64,000 nucleotides of DNA from Planctomycetaceae bacterium (GCA_002722955.1 PBMZ01000040.1:1-64000), one strand, 5' to 3'; numbered from the stretch's first letter, positions 52,981 to 62,198 are shown. The notes: generated by a model from the letters alone, not told the origin. A program made the numbers and translations.

Positions 52981-53580
52981 CTAAACTGGCGCTTCACCCA
53001 GTTTGGCAATCACGTGGTCGATCAAGCCATAATCGCGGGCTTGCTCGGACGTCATGAAGTTGTCGCGGTCGGTGTCCTCTTCGAGCTGCTCAAGCGATTT
53101 GCCGGTGTGAGATTTCAAGATCTCGTTCATCCGACGCTTCACTCGCAAGACCTCGGTGGCGTGAATGCTGAGTTCTTCCGCCGTTCCTTGCATTCCTGCC
53201 AACGGCTGGTGGATCATGATCCGGCTGTTGGGTAATGCGTTTCTCTTGCCCTTGGCACCAGCTGTCAGCAGGACGGCACCCATACTGGACGCTTGTCCAA
53301 GACAGTACGTCGCCACATCGCAACTGATGTATTGCATTGTGTCGTAGATCGCCATCCCAGCGGAAATCGAGCCGCCTGGCGAATTGATGTAGAAATGAAT
53401 GTCTGCCTCGGAGTCGTCGAATTGCAAGAACAGCAGTTGGGCGACGATGCTGTTGGCCGAGTCATCGTTGACCTGACTACCTAAGAAGATAATCCGATCT
53501 TTGAGCAGACGGCTGTAGATATCCATCGCCCGCTCTTCGCGGCCGGTCTTTTCGATCACGTAGGGAACTAGAGTAGTCAT
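52981..53580 (-). CDS. clpP: ATP-dependent Clp protease proteolytic subunit, copy 1
   Basis: 199 residues from ATG 53580 ([20 protein letters not shown]); a longer frame back to 53670 would add 30 residues without a signal. The catalytic triad is complete: Ser 99 in GQASSMGA, His 124 in SRIMIHQP and an Asp in the DTDRDNFM region. The handle region and the axial loop have usual lengths. It forms tetradecamers with ClpX or ClpA. A second clpP lies immediately upstream in the same direction. Confidence 0.95.
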   Translation of the reverse strand: MTTLVPYVIEKTGREERAMDIYSRLLKDRIIFLGSQVNDDSANSIVAQLLFLQFDDSEADIHFYINSPGGSISAGMAIYDTMQYISCDVATYCLGQASSMGAVLLTAGAKGKRNALPNSRIMIHQPLAGMQGTAEELSIHATEVLRVKRRMNEILKSHTGKSLEQLEEDTDRDNFMTSEQARDYGLIDHVIAKLGEAPV

Positions 53581-53682
53581 GGTTTCTGATTCACTTTCCG
53601 AGAATTGAGCGGCACTGTATTGAGCGCCAACGATGATTGCGACCAAACACACAGCCAGAGACGGTGTCAAGAGTGCGGCGAA

Positions 53683-54324
53683 TTACGATTCCGATTTCTC
53701 TTCGCCTTCTTCGTCTTCGGATACGGGCTTTTTCAGCACATCGTCGACCAAACCGTACTCTTTGGCCTGGACGGCCGTCATATAGAAGTCTCGGTCGGTG
53801 TCTTTGGCAATCACATCAATAGGCTGACCAGTATGATCTGCGAGGACCTTGTTTAAGATCTCTCGAGTTTCCAGGATATCCTTGGCTTGAATCTCGATAT
53901 CCGAAACTTGTCCGCCAACAGATCCGTAAGGCTGATGCACCATCATCTTCGAGTGAGGCAACGCGAACCGCTTGCCCTTATCTCCGCCCGCCACCAAGAT
54001 GGCTCCACCGCTGGCTGCCAATCCAACGCAATAGGTGGCGACTGCGCAGTCAAGAAACTGCATCGTGTCGTAAATCGCCATGGTTGAGGTCACGGAACCG
54101 CCGGGCGAGTTAATATAAAAGTGAATGTCTTGATGGCGGTTCTCGGATTGCAAGAACAGCAGTTTCATCACGATTGCATTCGCGCTGAGATCGTTGATGA
54201 CTCCATCGAGAAAAACAATTCGGTTCTCAAGCAGTAAGTCCCCAATGCCCATTTGGCGTTGTCGGGCGACGTCTCGATGCCGCGAACTCATCGGGCTTGA
54301 TGCGGCGTATGTGTCAAACATCCA
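53683..54324 (-). CDS. clpP: ATP-dependent Clp protease proteolytic subunit, copy 2
   Basis: 213 residues from ATG 54324 (GGAGAGG upstream; the frame extends to 54396). Ser 104 sits in GLAASGGA rather than the more usual GQAASMGA, and His 129 in HSKMMVHQP, so the enzyme is probably active but with an altered active-site loop. The C-terminal tail is acidic (KPVSEDEEGEEKSES). Tandem ClpP pairs can form mixed rings. It lies 102 bases before the first copy. Confidence 0.93.
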   Translation of the reverse strand, partial: WMFDTYAASSPMSSRHRDVARQRQMGIGDLLLENRIVFLDGVINDLSANAIVMKLLFLQSENRHQDIHFYINSPGGSVTSTMAIYDTMQFLDCAVATYCVGLAASGGAILVAGGDKGKRFALPHSKMMVHQPYGSVGGQVSDIEIQAKDILETREILNKVLADHTGQPIDVIAKDTDRDFYMTAVQAKEYGLVDDVLKKPVSEDEEGEEKSES

Positions 54325-54511
54325 ACGATCCTCTCCATAGTTGATTCGAAACGCCCGCCGATCACGGCAATTGGCGACGGCGAGCGGCCAATCCATATAC
54401 GATTTGGGACAATGACGTCAATAGACTTTCATTAACAAGTCTGCATTCCGTCTTGCTTGTGCGCGATTCGATACGTTGGTGCGCGCAACAATGGTTCCGT
54501 TCATGGAATCA

Positions 54512-54847
54512 TCAATGATGATGTCCGCCGCCTTGGATCTCGTGCGCCTTCGCCATGGCAAATTCGGCCTCTTGAATTCGACCGCAGCGTTGATAGATCA
54601 CCGACAGTTGAGTGAACGAGAAGTGATCTTGAGGTTCGAGTTCTGTGACTTTGACCGCATGACTGATTGCATCCTCGAGCTGGCCCAGCTTTTGCAAATA
54701 AACCGCCAGCGCGGAGTGCGACAGCACGTGGCCGGGTTCAATCTCGATGATCTCGCGCAGCTTCGCCACGGCACCTTCCATGTCGCCGCCGGCCTTTAGC
54801 TTGTTGGCGTCATCATACATTTGATCCAGATTTGCAGTTTCCGACAT
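54512..54847 (-). CDS. TPR-repeat protein with His tail
   Basis: About 111 residues from ATG 54847 (a longer frame begins at 54904). Three TPR units (MYDDANKLKAGGDMEGAVAK, ALAVYLQKLGQLEDAISHAV, QLSVIYQRCGRIQEAEFAMA) fill the chain, and it ends GGGHHH. It probably mediates protein contacts; the natural His tail could bind metal. Confidence 0.8.
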   Translation of the reverse strand: MSETANLDQMYDDANKLKAGGDMEGAVAKLREIIEIEPGHVLSHSALAVYLQKLGQLEDAISHAVKVTELEPQDHFSFTQLSVIYQRCGRIQEAEFAMAKAHEIQGGGHHH

Positions 54848-55041
54848 ATCAAGTTTCCAAGTGTGATTCTTCGTGAGCCACGCGAGCAACCTTTCGTTAC
54901 TCAAAAGCTGGCACGAACAATCAAGGATTGTTGTTTCGGTTTAGTAGTTGATCACTCTATGATAGCTGCCGCGCAAAGTCGTTCAATGGGTGCGAGCCGT
55001 CCGGCTCAGAATTCATTCAGCATCAATGTGTGATTCGTGAC

Positions 55042-55057
55042 TGTTCCACGTGGAACG
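55042..55057. other. parS-like ParB binding site 1
   Basis: TGTTCCACGTGGAACG closely matches the bacterial parS consensus TGTTNCACGTGAAACA (14 of 16 positions). Confidence 0.75.
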
Positions 55058-55072
55058 ATTTGGGGCTGATTT

Positions 55073-55088
55073 CGTTCCACGTGAAACG
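55073..55088. other. parS-like ParB binding site 2
   Basis: CGTTCCACGTGAAACG matches the same consensus at 14 of 16 positions and lies 31 bases after site 1. Confidence 0.75.
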
Positions 55089-55103
55089 GCGCGACGGGTT
55101 CAG

Positions 55104-55168
55104 TACAAGCACGAAGCGCTAGCGAGTGAGTAACAGCAAGACTCACTTGCTTGCGCCGCGTGCTTGTA
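55104..55168. repeat. Palindrome, family shared with 59541-59605
   Basis: TACAAGCACGAAGCGCTAGC is mirrored by GCTTGCGCCGCGTGCTTGTA, arms of about 25 bases with few mismatches. A similar sequence recurs after the NHL gene cluster. Confidence 0.65.
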
Positions 55169-55191
55169 GGAATCAGCGATGGAAACTAGGA

Positions 55192-57012
55192 ATGCCAACA
55201 GAAGTTGAAACGCCTCCGCCAATATCAAGGGCCGAGAAACTCGCTGTCGGCGCCGTGCTCTTGATTGGCATCGCGGCGCGGCTGGCCTTTCCAAGCCACA
55301 TGGCGATCGAACATTTCGACGAAGGCGTCTACGCCTCGAACATCTATAGCCCCAACTTCCGGTACCCGGCCGCCGAGTTCTACGCGCCACCACTGCTGCC
55401 GGCGATGATCGAGTGGTCCATCATCTTCGCGGGACCGCGATTCGGCCCGTTCATCTTTCCGCTGGCGTGTTCAATTGGAACTCTCGTACTGGTGTGGCAT
55501 GTTGGAAGACAATGGTTCTCGCCGGGTACAGGATTGTGTGCGTTGATCTTGGCGTCGCTGAGCGATTTCCACATGCACTACAGCCGCATGGCTTTGACCG
55601 ACGCGCCGATGTGCTTTTTCCTGCTGTTGGCTGTTTACCTGACGGGCGAGGCTCTCGCGCGAGCAATGAAATTCGCCACACAACGCAACGATACGGAAGC
55701 CACGGCCAAGTCCAAATCGCGTAAGCATGGTAAGCGTCCCGCTGATGACGCTGAGCCCGAGATGCCGAATGCCAACCTCTGGATTGTGGGAGCTGGCTTG
55801 GTGACGGCGCTTTGTTGGTGGACGAAATATAATGGCTGGCTGCCGATTGCGATTGCAATTGCGGGAACGTGTGGTTGGCTGGTTGCCAGCTGGTGGCGGA
55901 AGGAACTTCCTGAGAAGCCGACTCTTGTTGCGCTGCTCACGGCAGTAGCTGTCAGCAGTTTCGTTGCCTTGCTTGCCTGGATCCCATTTCTTTGGACTCT
56001 GCCCGATGGGACAAGCTATGGCGACATCAGTGGCAATCACAGTAGGTACATCGTGGGCTTCAACGGTTGGTGGGAGTCTTTTCTGCGCCACTTTGCGCAC
56101 CATCACGAGCTAAATGGTTGGGTGACCGCATTGTGTGTCACTGTGCTTGTGATCGCAGAGACCATCCAACGTGGAGTCAAGCAACGCCGCTACTTGTGGG
56201 ACATATTGCTTCGCGTTTTGGGGGTGACGGGGTGCGGACTACTTTGCGGAGTATACTTTGGGCCAACAACTGTGCTCCTGGTTGTGGCAGGCATGCTTGT
56301 TGTTCGTTTTTTCGCACGGAACCTTTTCAGAAGGAAGGCGTTACCCGAGCACTCGATTCGCCGCTGGCTTCTTGTCACTTGGTGGGTCGGCCTGCTGCTG
56401 ACGACACCGCTGTATTCCGCCTACCCAAGACTGTCACTGCCGTGGCTTGTCGTGACTTGGCTGCTGGCGAGCGAGCTAACACCGAGGCAAATTAGCTGGC
56501 GTGAATGTCTCTCGACCTTCGACGAGGACAGGCCTCATCAGATCAGCTTTGCCAATGCCATAATCAATTGCCTGGCCTGTGTAGGATTGATGACGATTAC
56601 CGTTCAGAAAGTAACAGAGACTAAAAAGTCTTTCGTAACGGCATGGGCCGATCGCTCGTCGGCGCTGAACATCGCGGAGGAATTTCAATCCGAACATCCG
56701 AATGACGTCGCCTTCGTCTATGGCGAGCCCCCGTTGTTTTTCAACCTGAGCGCCGCGGGAGTTACCTCGGCACCGATCGCTGGTTTGGCGAGTATCGAAG
56801 ACGCCGACGCCGGTGGAGCTCGCAAAGTGGTCTTCCTCGGCCCGCATGCTCGCGCGGGCGATGGTTTCACTGATGAATTCAAGAAAGCGGGTGACGACAT
56901 TCAGCTTTTGAAAGCGTATGAGTTGCATCGTTCACCCGTTGTCTTAGCCAACGATCCTGATCCGATTGCACTCTTCATCCAAGATGTTCGTGTCTACGAG
57001 ATCAAGAAATAG
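55192..57012 (+). CDS. Glycosyltransferase family 39-like membrane protein
   Basis: About 606 residues from ATG 55192 (AGGA nearby). The first membrane helix is followed by HFDEGVYASNIYSP, whose Asp-Glu at 43-44 is the catalytic acidic motif of GT39/ArnT/PMT enzymes. RMALTDAPMCFFLLLAVYL continues the family pattern, and around ten more hydrophobic helices follow. A basic cytoplasmic loop (TAKSKSRKHGKRPADDAEPE) interrupts them. It transfers a sugar from a lipid-linked donor to an unknown acceptor in the membrane. Confidence 0.85.
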   Translation: MPTEVETPPPISRAEKLAVGAVLLIGIAARLAFPSHMAIEHFDEGVYASNIYSPNFRYPAAEFYAPPLLPAMIEWSIIFAGPRFGPFIFPLACSIGTLVLVWHVGRQWFSPGTGLCALILASLSDFHMHYSRMALTDAPMCFFLLLAVYLTGEALARAMKFATQRNDTEATAKSKSRKHGKRPADDAEPEMPNANLWIVGAGLVTALCWWTKYNGWLPIAIAIAGTCGWLVASWWRKELPEKPTLVALLTAVAVSSFVALLAWIPFLWTLPDGTSYGDISGNHSRYIVGFNGWWESFLRHFAHHHELNGWVTALCVTVLVIAETIQRGVKQRRYLWDILLRVLGVTGCGLLCGVYFGPTTVLLVVAGMLVVRFFARNLFRRKALPEHSIRRWLLVTWWVGLLLTTPLYSAYPRLSLPWLVVTWLLASELTPRQISWRECLSTFDEDRPHQISFANAIINCLACVGLMTITVQKVTETKKSFVTAWADRSSALNIAEEFQSEHPNDVAFVYGEPPLFFNLSAAGVTSAPIAGLASIEDADAGGARKVVFLGPHARAGDGFTDEFKKAGDDIQLLKAYELHRSPVVLANDPDPIALFIQDVRVYEIKK

Positions 57013-57116
57013 ACACATGCGGAGCGTGCGCAAGTCGTGTCCCTCAACCGCTCTTCCGGCAAGATCGGCCCGTGGCTACAATCCCGCTCACTTTATTCCT
57101 ACCCGCGAGACGTACG

Positions 57117-58034
57117 ATGTCCGATCCAACTCCCGCACTGAAAAGACGCCGACTTGGCCGCGGTCTCAATGCGCTGATGGGTGGATCGAAGGTCGAGCCC
57201 GTACCGGCCGAAGAAGACCTCGAGCTGCGGAACATCAAAGTCGAGGACATCGAGCGCAACCCGTTTCAACCTCGCCAAGACTTCGATGACGAGGCTCTCA
57301 AGGAGCTTTCCAAAAGCATCGAACAGCACGGTGTTTTGCAGCCGATCTTGGTGCGGCCACTCGAAAACGGGTTTCAACTGATCGCCGGAGAACGCCGCTG
57401 GTTGGCGGCGAAGATGGCGGGACTGAAAGTTGTCCCGTGCCAGGTTCGCGAGCTGGAAGATCAAAGCGTCAACGAAGCGGCGATCGAGGAAAACCTAAAA
57501 CGCAAGGACCTCAACGCACTGGAGAAAGCTCACGCGTTTCAAGATTATCAGCGACGCTTCGGTTGCTCGATCGAGCAGATGGCGAAGAAGCTGTCGATGA
57601 CGCGTTCGAACGTCAGCAATATTCTGCGGCTGCTCGAGTTGGACGAAGTCGTCAAAGACGCCCTGCGGCAAGATCGTATTAGCTTCGGACACGCGCGAGC
57701 ATTGCTCAGCCTGTCGCGCGAAGATCAAGCCGTGATGCTCGAGCAAATCGAGCAAGGCAACCTATCCGTCCGCAAGACCGAAGCCGCCGTCCGCACTCAC
57801 CTTCATGGTCCCGCCGAGTCCGACGTTGAGGTCAGTGAGCCATCAGCGATCGCCGGCAAAGTTGCCCCCGCGCCGTCGAATCACGTGCTCTCACTTCAAG
57901 ATCAACTGCGCGACGCACTCGGAGCCAAAGTCGAGATCCGCTTAAAGTCCGAATCGTCCGGCAAAGTCATCATCAGCTTCGACGACACGCAGCAGTTCGA
58001 AAACATCCTGCGAGTTCTCAAGCGGGCCGCTTAG
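57117..58034 (+). CDS. parB: Chromosome-partitioning protein ParB
   Basis: 305 residues from ATG 57117. RRRLGRGLNALMGG is the typical start with the ParA-contact box. NPFQPR (48-53) and GERRWLAAKMAGL (91-103) are the ParB/Spo0J N-terminal CTPase motifs. A helix-turn-helix (SIEQMAKKLSMTRSNVSNIL) binds parS, and the C-terminal dimer domain ends in a helix (DDTQQFENILRVLK). No parA lies next to it. Three parS-like sites occur within 6 kb, indicating a functional segregation locus. Confidence 0.95.
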   Translation: MSDPTPALKRRRLGRGLNALMGGSKVEPVPAEEDLELRNIKVEDIERNPFQPRQDFDDEALKELSKSIEQHGVLQPILVRPLENGFQLIAGERRWLAAKMAGLKVVPCQVRELEDQSVNEAAIEENLKRKDLNALEKAHAFQDYQRRFGCSIEQMAKKLSMTRSNVSNILRLLELDEVVKDALRQDRISFGHARALLSLSREDQAVMLEQIEQGNLSVRKTEAAVRTHLHGPAESDVEVSEPSAIAGKVAPAPSNHVLSLQDQLRDALGAKVEIRLKSESSGKVIISFDDTQQFENILRVLKRAA

Positions 58035-58164
58035 GGTTAAAGTAGCCGTCACTCTCCGAGTGACGAGCCCTCGCGAACCAGTGACGCAGGCACGTCGAGA
58101 TCGATGACGGAGTGAAACAATATCTAGAGAGGCTCATCGCTCGGAGAGTGATGGCTACTTTCCC
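58034..58164. repeat. Palindrome after parB
   Basis: GGGTTAAAGTAGCCGTCACT is mirrored near 58164 by AGTGATGGCTACTTTCCC, arms of about 33 bases with several mismatches. Confidence 0.6.
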
Positions 58165-58175
58165 TGAGGCCACAA

Positions 58176-59174
58176 ATGACAACTGTTGGTACGGGCGACC
58201 TAAAATACAAACCTGTCGAACAATGGCTCTACGCACCAAGCGGCGATTTAATCACCGAAGCCGTTGGCGTTGCCGTTGACTCGGAAAACAAGGTCTACGC
58301 ATTCAACCGATCTGGTGGCGTGCAACCGGCCGTCATCGTTTTCGACAGCGATGGCAACTTGCTGGATCAGTGGGGACAGGACGACTTCACACGCCCGCAC
58401 GGAATCTGGATCACGGAAAGCGATACGCTGATCTTGACCGATGACTTGGGCCACCGAGTCCGCCGCTTCACAACCTCGGGTGAATTACTCGGCGAGGTTG
58501 GACCCAGCGACGGCGTCCCCGCCGACACAGGTGTCGAAGGATTTGACTATCGAAAAATTCGGCCCGGCTGTGGTCCCTTCAACATGCCAACCAACGCCGT
58601 CACAACTTCGGCAGGCGACATCTTCGTAGCCGACGGCTACGGCAACGCGAGGCTTCACAAGTTCTCGCCCGAGGGCACTTACGAGCAATCATGGGGCGAA
58701 CCCGGCGACGGTCCCATGCAATTCAATCTCCCGCACGGTTTGGCCATCGACGCGTCCGATCGCTTGTACCTGGGCGACCGCGAAAACAGCCGAATCCAGA
58801 TACTTTCGACAGATGGCGAGCTCCTCGATACCTGGACTAATGTTATCCGTCCGTGTGAGATCTTCATCGGCCACGACGAATTGGTCTACGTCGCTGAGCT
58901 GGGAGCCCTGAAAGGAGTCTTCCCATGGCAAGACTTCGGGGACGACGCCATCGGAGGCCGGATCAGCATCTTGGATCAACAAGGCAACTTACTCTGCCGA
59001 TGGGGCGGCGAGGTAATCGCTCACAGCAAAACCGATTTCTACGCACCCCACGACATCTGGGTCGATCGCGATGGCGACATTTACCTAAGCGAAGTCACCC
59101 TGTCCGCCGCGAACGCTACCCGTTCCAATCCACTCGACTTCTGGACGCTACGAAAGTTCGCCCGCGTGCGATAG
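58176..59174 (+). CDS. NHL-repeat protein
   Basis: A 332-residue protein without a visible signal peptide. Repeated blade motifs G-x-x-V/I-D-x-x-x-x-V/L-Y are AVGVAVDSENKVYAFNR, PHGIWITESDTLILTDD, PTNAVTTSAGDIFVADGYGN, PHGLAIDASDRLYLGDREN and APHDIWVDRDGDIYLSEV. It forms a six-bladed propeller of the peptidyl-glycine lyase/NHL type. It may bind a ligand or be a lyase; no catalytic residues can be assigned. Confidence 0.85.
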   Translation: MTTVGTGDLKYKPVEQWLYAPSGDLITEAVGVAVDSENKVYAFNRSGGVQPAVIVFDSDGNLLDQWGQDDFTRPHGIWITESDTLILTDDLGHRVRRFTTSGELLGEVGPSDGVPADTGVEGFDYRKIRPGCGPFNMPTNAVTTSAGDIFVADGYGNARLHKFSPEGTYEQSWGEPGDGPMQFNLPHGLAIDASDRLYLGDRENSRIQILSTDGELLDTWTNVIRPCEIFIGHDELVYVAELGALKGVFPWQDFGDDAIGGRISILDQQGNLLCRWGGEVIAHSKTDFYAPHDIWVDRDGDIYLSEVTLSAANATRSNPLDFWTLRKFARVR

Positions 59175-59192
59175 CTAATCAATGGCCTCAAC

Positions 59193-59513
59193 TCACTTAA
59201 CCAACTTGCACAGTGCAAGGATCCGCTGGGCGAGTTCTCTCGCACGCAGCCTGGCTGGTTGCCCCAGTCCCTCGCGATCAAACAGCGGCGAGGTAGAACG
59301 ATGGCTAGTATACAGCGGTTGGACGGACTTCAGCTCGCGACGCAGCTCGATCATTTCTGTTTGAGCCGACATCGGGAAGGCACTTGGAATTGCCGTCAAC
59401 GCCATGAAGTCGTCGGTGGCGTCGAGTAGAGCGTGACGAACATCGTTGCCATCGTCTGTCAACTTCCAGACAACTCGCCGCAGCAATGCTTGTTGATCGT
59501 CGGCAGCGGTCAT
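59193..59513 (-). CDS. Hypothetical small protein
   Basis: A 106-residue helix-rich protein (QALLRRVVWKLTDDGNDVRH, REGLGQPARLRARELAQRIL). No family is recognised. It is convergent to the NHL gene and precedes a decayed palindrome. Confidence 0.45.
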   Translation of the reverse strand: MTAADDQQALLRRVVWKLTDDGNDVRHALLDATDDFMALTAIPSAFPMSAQTEMIELRRELKSVQPLYTSHRSTSPLFDREGLGQPARLRARELAQRILALCKLVK

Positions 59514-59540
59514 GAGACGCGCACTGGTTTTCTAGCAGGA

Positions 59541-59605
59541 TACGAGCACGAGTGAGTTTCTCAAAGTTATCCAACAGACACACTCGCTTGCGCTTCGTGC
59601 TTGTA
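59541..59605. repeat. Decayed palindrome, same family as 55104-55168
   Basis: The right arm CACTCGCTTGCGCTTCGTGC matches the family well, whereas the left arm TACGAGCACGAGTGAG has lost several bases. Confidence 0.5.
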
Positions 59606-59613
59606 GTGTGCAA

Positions 59614-60549
59614 TCAACTGATTGTATTCGATCCCGCGACAGCCTCAATGCCATTCAAAGATGCAAGACGATCGGCGATCGTTTGGCGGTTATCGGCACC
59701 AAGCGGTTCGTACGGCGGCGACAAGATATCCTTGCAAAGACCCACACACGACAACGCACACTTCAAACCGCGCATGTAGCCCGAGACACCTTGCCCCATG
59801 GTATAAATCTGATCGGCCAAGTTCAGAATCTCGCGTTCGAGCCGTTGAACTTCGGCCAGATCAGCACACACGGCCGCTTCGTAGATCGATACGAACAGCT
59901 TGGGAAACAAGTTCGAGCCGCCGCAGACGGCGCCGTGAGCGCCCATCATCACGGCTTGTGCCGTCAAGTCCTCGGGTCCCATCAACACGGTGAAGTCAGG
60001 CCGCTTGTCGATCATGCGAATCAAGCGGTTGAAGTGCGACATGTTGCCCGAGCTATCTTTGATACCAATGATGTTGGCATGCTCGAGCATCGGTCGCACG
60101 GCGGCTTCGTTAAAGTGGACGTTTGTGCAAATTGGAATATTGTAAACCAACAGTGGCAACGAGACCGCATCGGCCAGTTTGCTGAAGTACGGAGCGATCT
60201 CGTCATCATTCGGCGGCATATAAAACTGTCCCGCGGAGACCACAACGTCGGCGCCGCAATCAGCGGCTAACTGTGCCATCCGAACGGAATCGGCAAACGA
60301 CGAATCGCTGATACCTGCGAAAACGGGCAACCGGCCATCGATGATTCGGCAAGATTCACGAATCACGGCTTGCCGAGTGGATTGGCTCAGCGACGGACCC
60401 TCGCCTGTCGTGCCCAACACGAAGATGCCGTGTACGCCACCATCGATGACGTGTTCGATCATCCGCTCCAAACCAGCAACATCGAGCGTGTCAAAATCGC
60501 TCAACGGTGTTACAAGCGGGGGAATGATGCCTTTGTAAGGAATGCTCAT
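59614..60549 (-). CDS. DapA-family lyase/aldolase
   Basis: About 311 residues from ATG 60549; a longer frame runs through a palindrome and has no proper start. The DapA/NAL motif is GTTGEG (46-51), followed by YNIP with catalytic Tyr 136 and the Schiff-base Lys 164 in IIGIKDSSGN. It is a TIM barrel enzyme that cleaves or condenses pyruvate with an aldehyde. In planctomycetes such copies are usually outside the lysine pathway and act on sugar acids; an enolase-superfamily gene lies divergently nearby. Confidence 0.9.
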   Translation of the reverse strand: MSIPYKGIIPPLVTPLSDFDTLDVAGLERMIEHVIDGGVHGIFVLGTTGEGPSLSQSTRQAVIRESCRIIDGRLPVFAGISDSSFADSVRMAQLAADCGADVVVSAGQFYMPPNDDEIAPYFSKLADAVSLPLLVYNIPICTNVHFNEAAVRPMLEHANIIGIKDSSGNMSHFNRLIRMIDKRPDFTVLMGPEDLTAQAVMMGAHGAVCGGSNLFPKLFVSIYEAAVCADLAEVQRLEREILNLADQIYTMGQGVSGYMRGLKCALSCVGLCKDILSPPYEPLGADNRQTIADRLASLNGIEAVAGSNTIS

Positions 60550-60572
60550 GGAGACTCTCAAATACAAGGACC

Positions 60573-60632
60573 TGTGGCGTAAGCTTCCAGCTTGCGGACC
60601 TAAACGTTCGCAAGCTGGAAGCTTACGCCACA
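60573..60632. repeat. Perfect 24-bp inverted repeat
   Basis: Arms at 60573-60596 (starts TGTGGCGTAAGCTTCCAGCT) and 60609-60632 are exact reverse complements around a 12-base loop. It lies in the gap between the divergent DapA-like and enolase-superfamily genes. Confidence 0.75.
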
Positions 60633-60713
60633 ATAGGCTTCTCGACTTCGTACGTTCGTCCATTGTCCGCCAATCCAACAGGGATGCAAACGATCGGCCA
60701 AGAGCACGGTGTG

Positions 60714-60729
60714 AATTTCACGTGAAACG
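60714..60729. other. parS-like ParB binding site 3
   Basis: AATTTCACGTGAAACG contains the perfect 12-bp core TTTCACGTGAAA of the parS consensus (13 of 16 positions in total). It lies about 2.7 kb downstream of parB, before the enolase-superfamily gene. Confidence 0.7.
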
Positions 60730-60817
60730 CGGCCGACAATCCAATCGCGACGCTTGTATTGAATGCGTAGATTGGGCAACATCAGCCTTGCATGACCCAA
60801 TCACAAAGGATGAATCC

Positions 60818-62185
60818 ATGAGCTTTTCTCGTCGAGACTTTTTGAAGGCTGGCGTTTTGGGTGCTTCGGCATTTTTCGTTGCAGGGCCAAGCGGCGCAGG
60901 CGTCGCGTTGGCAGCGAAAAAACATCGATCGCTCGAAATTGCCGAGATCGAACGCACAACAGTCAAAGTGCCTTACCGCGAGACGCCTGCTCGCAGCATG
61001 AACCGCGAGTTGCCGCACTGGCGGTACTCGGAAATCTGTGAAGTCACGCTGAAATCAGGTCACGTTGGCTTCGGTGAGACACTGCTCTATTACACGTGGG
61101 GCGCTCCGACCGACGAAGCTGTCAAGCAGTCGATTGGCAAGAACGCGGCCGAAATTATGTGGAGCGACGAACTCGGTGCGGGCTTGCAAATGGCTTGTTT
61201 CGATGCCGTTGGCAAAGCAAACGACGCCCCCGTCCACGCGCTGCTTGGCCACAAAGTCCACGACAAAACACCGTTGTCTTGGTGGAACATTGACACTTCG
61301 GCCGAGGACATGGCATCGGAGTGTACCGAGGCTTACAAGCAGGGATACATGGCCTACAAGACCAAGGGGCGGCCGTGGTTCGACGTCTGGGAACAAGTCG
61401 ACAAAGCGGCCAAGGTCGTTCCCGACAACTTCAAAATCGACATGGACTTCAACGACACGCTGCTCGACGCCAAACGGGGAATTCCGATTCTGAAGGACTT
61501 AGAGAAGTATCCGCAAGTGCAGATTTTCGAGACGCCAATCCCGCAAAGCGATATTGCCGGCAATCAAGCAATCTGTGCCGCGACAGACGTCGACATCGCC
61601 ATGCATTACGGCAATCCCAAGCCCGTCATCGCGATCCGTGAAAAAATCTGCGACGGCTTCATCATCGGCCGCGGGGCATCATTCACAATGAACGGCGGAG
61701 CTGTCTCGGCAATGGCCGACATGCCCTTCTGGTTGCAACTGGTCGGCACCAGCATCACGGCCACGTATTCATTGCACTTCGGCGGAGTCCTCAGCCACGC
61801 GACTTGGCCAGCCGTTAACTGTCATCAGCTTTACACTCACACGTTGCTGACGAAGCCGATTGTCGTCAAAGATGGATTCGCCAAGGTGCCGGATGGCCCC
61901 GGCTTGGGTGTTGAACTCGATCGCGACGCCATCGCCAAGCTTCGCGTGCCCAAACCCAAATCGCGTCCCGAGCCAAAACGGTTGCTACTGACAACTTGGC
62001 CCGATGGCCGCAAGATGTACGTTGGCAACACGGGCCGAGTCAACTTCATGCTCAGTGTGGGACGCGGCAAGATGCCCTACTTCGAACGCGGCGTCACGAC
62101 GACGCTTGTCCCAGACGACGGATCATCGAAGTGGCAAGAAATCTATGAAAAGGCTCGCAAGGCACCCCTGATGATCAAACCATAG
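60818..62185 (+). CDS. Enolase-superfamily protein (mandelate racemase/muconate lactonizing type), Tat-exported
   Basis: 455 residues from ATG 60818, which starts a twin-arginine signal (SFSRRDFLKAGVLGASAFFV). The barrel has KTKGRPWFDVWEQVD with the catalytic base lysines, DMDFND as first metal ligand site, FETPIPQ for the second, and AMHYGNPK downstream. Divergent spacing means the exact reaction (dehydratase, racemase or lactonizing) cannot be set. It is periplasmic and divergent from the DapA-like gene; both may act on acid sugars. Confidence 0.85.
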   Translation: MSFSRRDFLKAGVLGASAFFVAGPSGAGVALAAKKHRSLEIAEIERTTVKVPYRETPARSMNRELPHWRYSEICEVTLKSGHVGFGETLLYYTWGAPTDEAVKQSIGKNAAEIMWSDELGAGLQMACFDAVGKANDAPVHALLGHKVHDKTPLSWWNIDTSAEDMASECTEAYKQGYMAYKTKGRPWFDVWEQVDKAAKVVPDNFKIDMDFNDTLLDAKRGIPILKDLEKYPQVQIFETPIPQSDIAGNQAICAATDVDIAMHYGNPKPVIAIREKICDGFIIGRGASFTMNGGAVSAMADMPFWLQLVGTSITATYSLHFGGVLSHATWPAVNCHQLYTHTLLTKPIVVKDGFAKVPDGPGLGVELDRDAIAKLRVPKPKSRPEPKRLLLTTWPDGRKMYVGNTGRVNFMLSVGRGKMPYFERGVTTTLVPDDGSSKWQEIYEKARKAPLMIKP

Positions 62186-62198
62186 GTAGCTTGTCATA

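Larger units (their letters stand above)
54848..55191. other. Intergenic region with two parS-like sites and a palindrome
   Basis: No gene is seen. It holds parS-like sequences at 55042-55057 and 55073-55088 and the palindrome at 55104-55168. The region between divergent genes may be a chromosome-partition site. Confidence 0.7.

Noticed and set aside
55104-55168. CRISPR repeat unit
   Set aside because: Only single palindromes are seen, with no regularly spaced direct repeats and no cas genes anywhere in the window.
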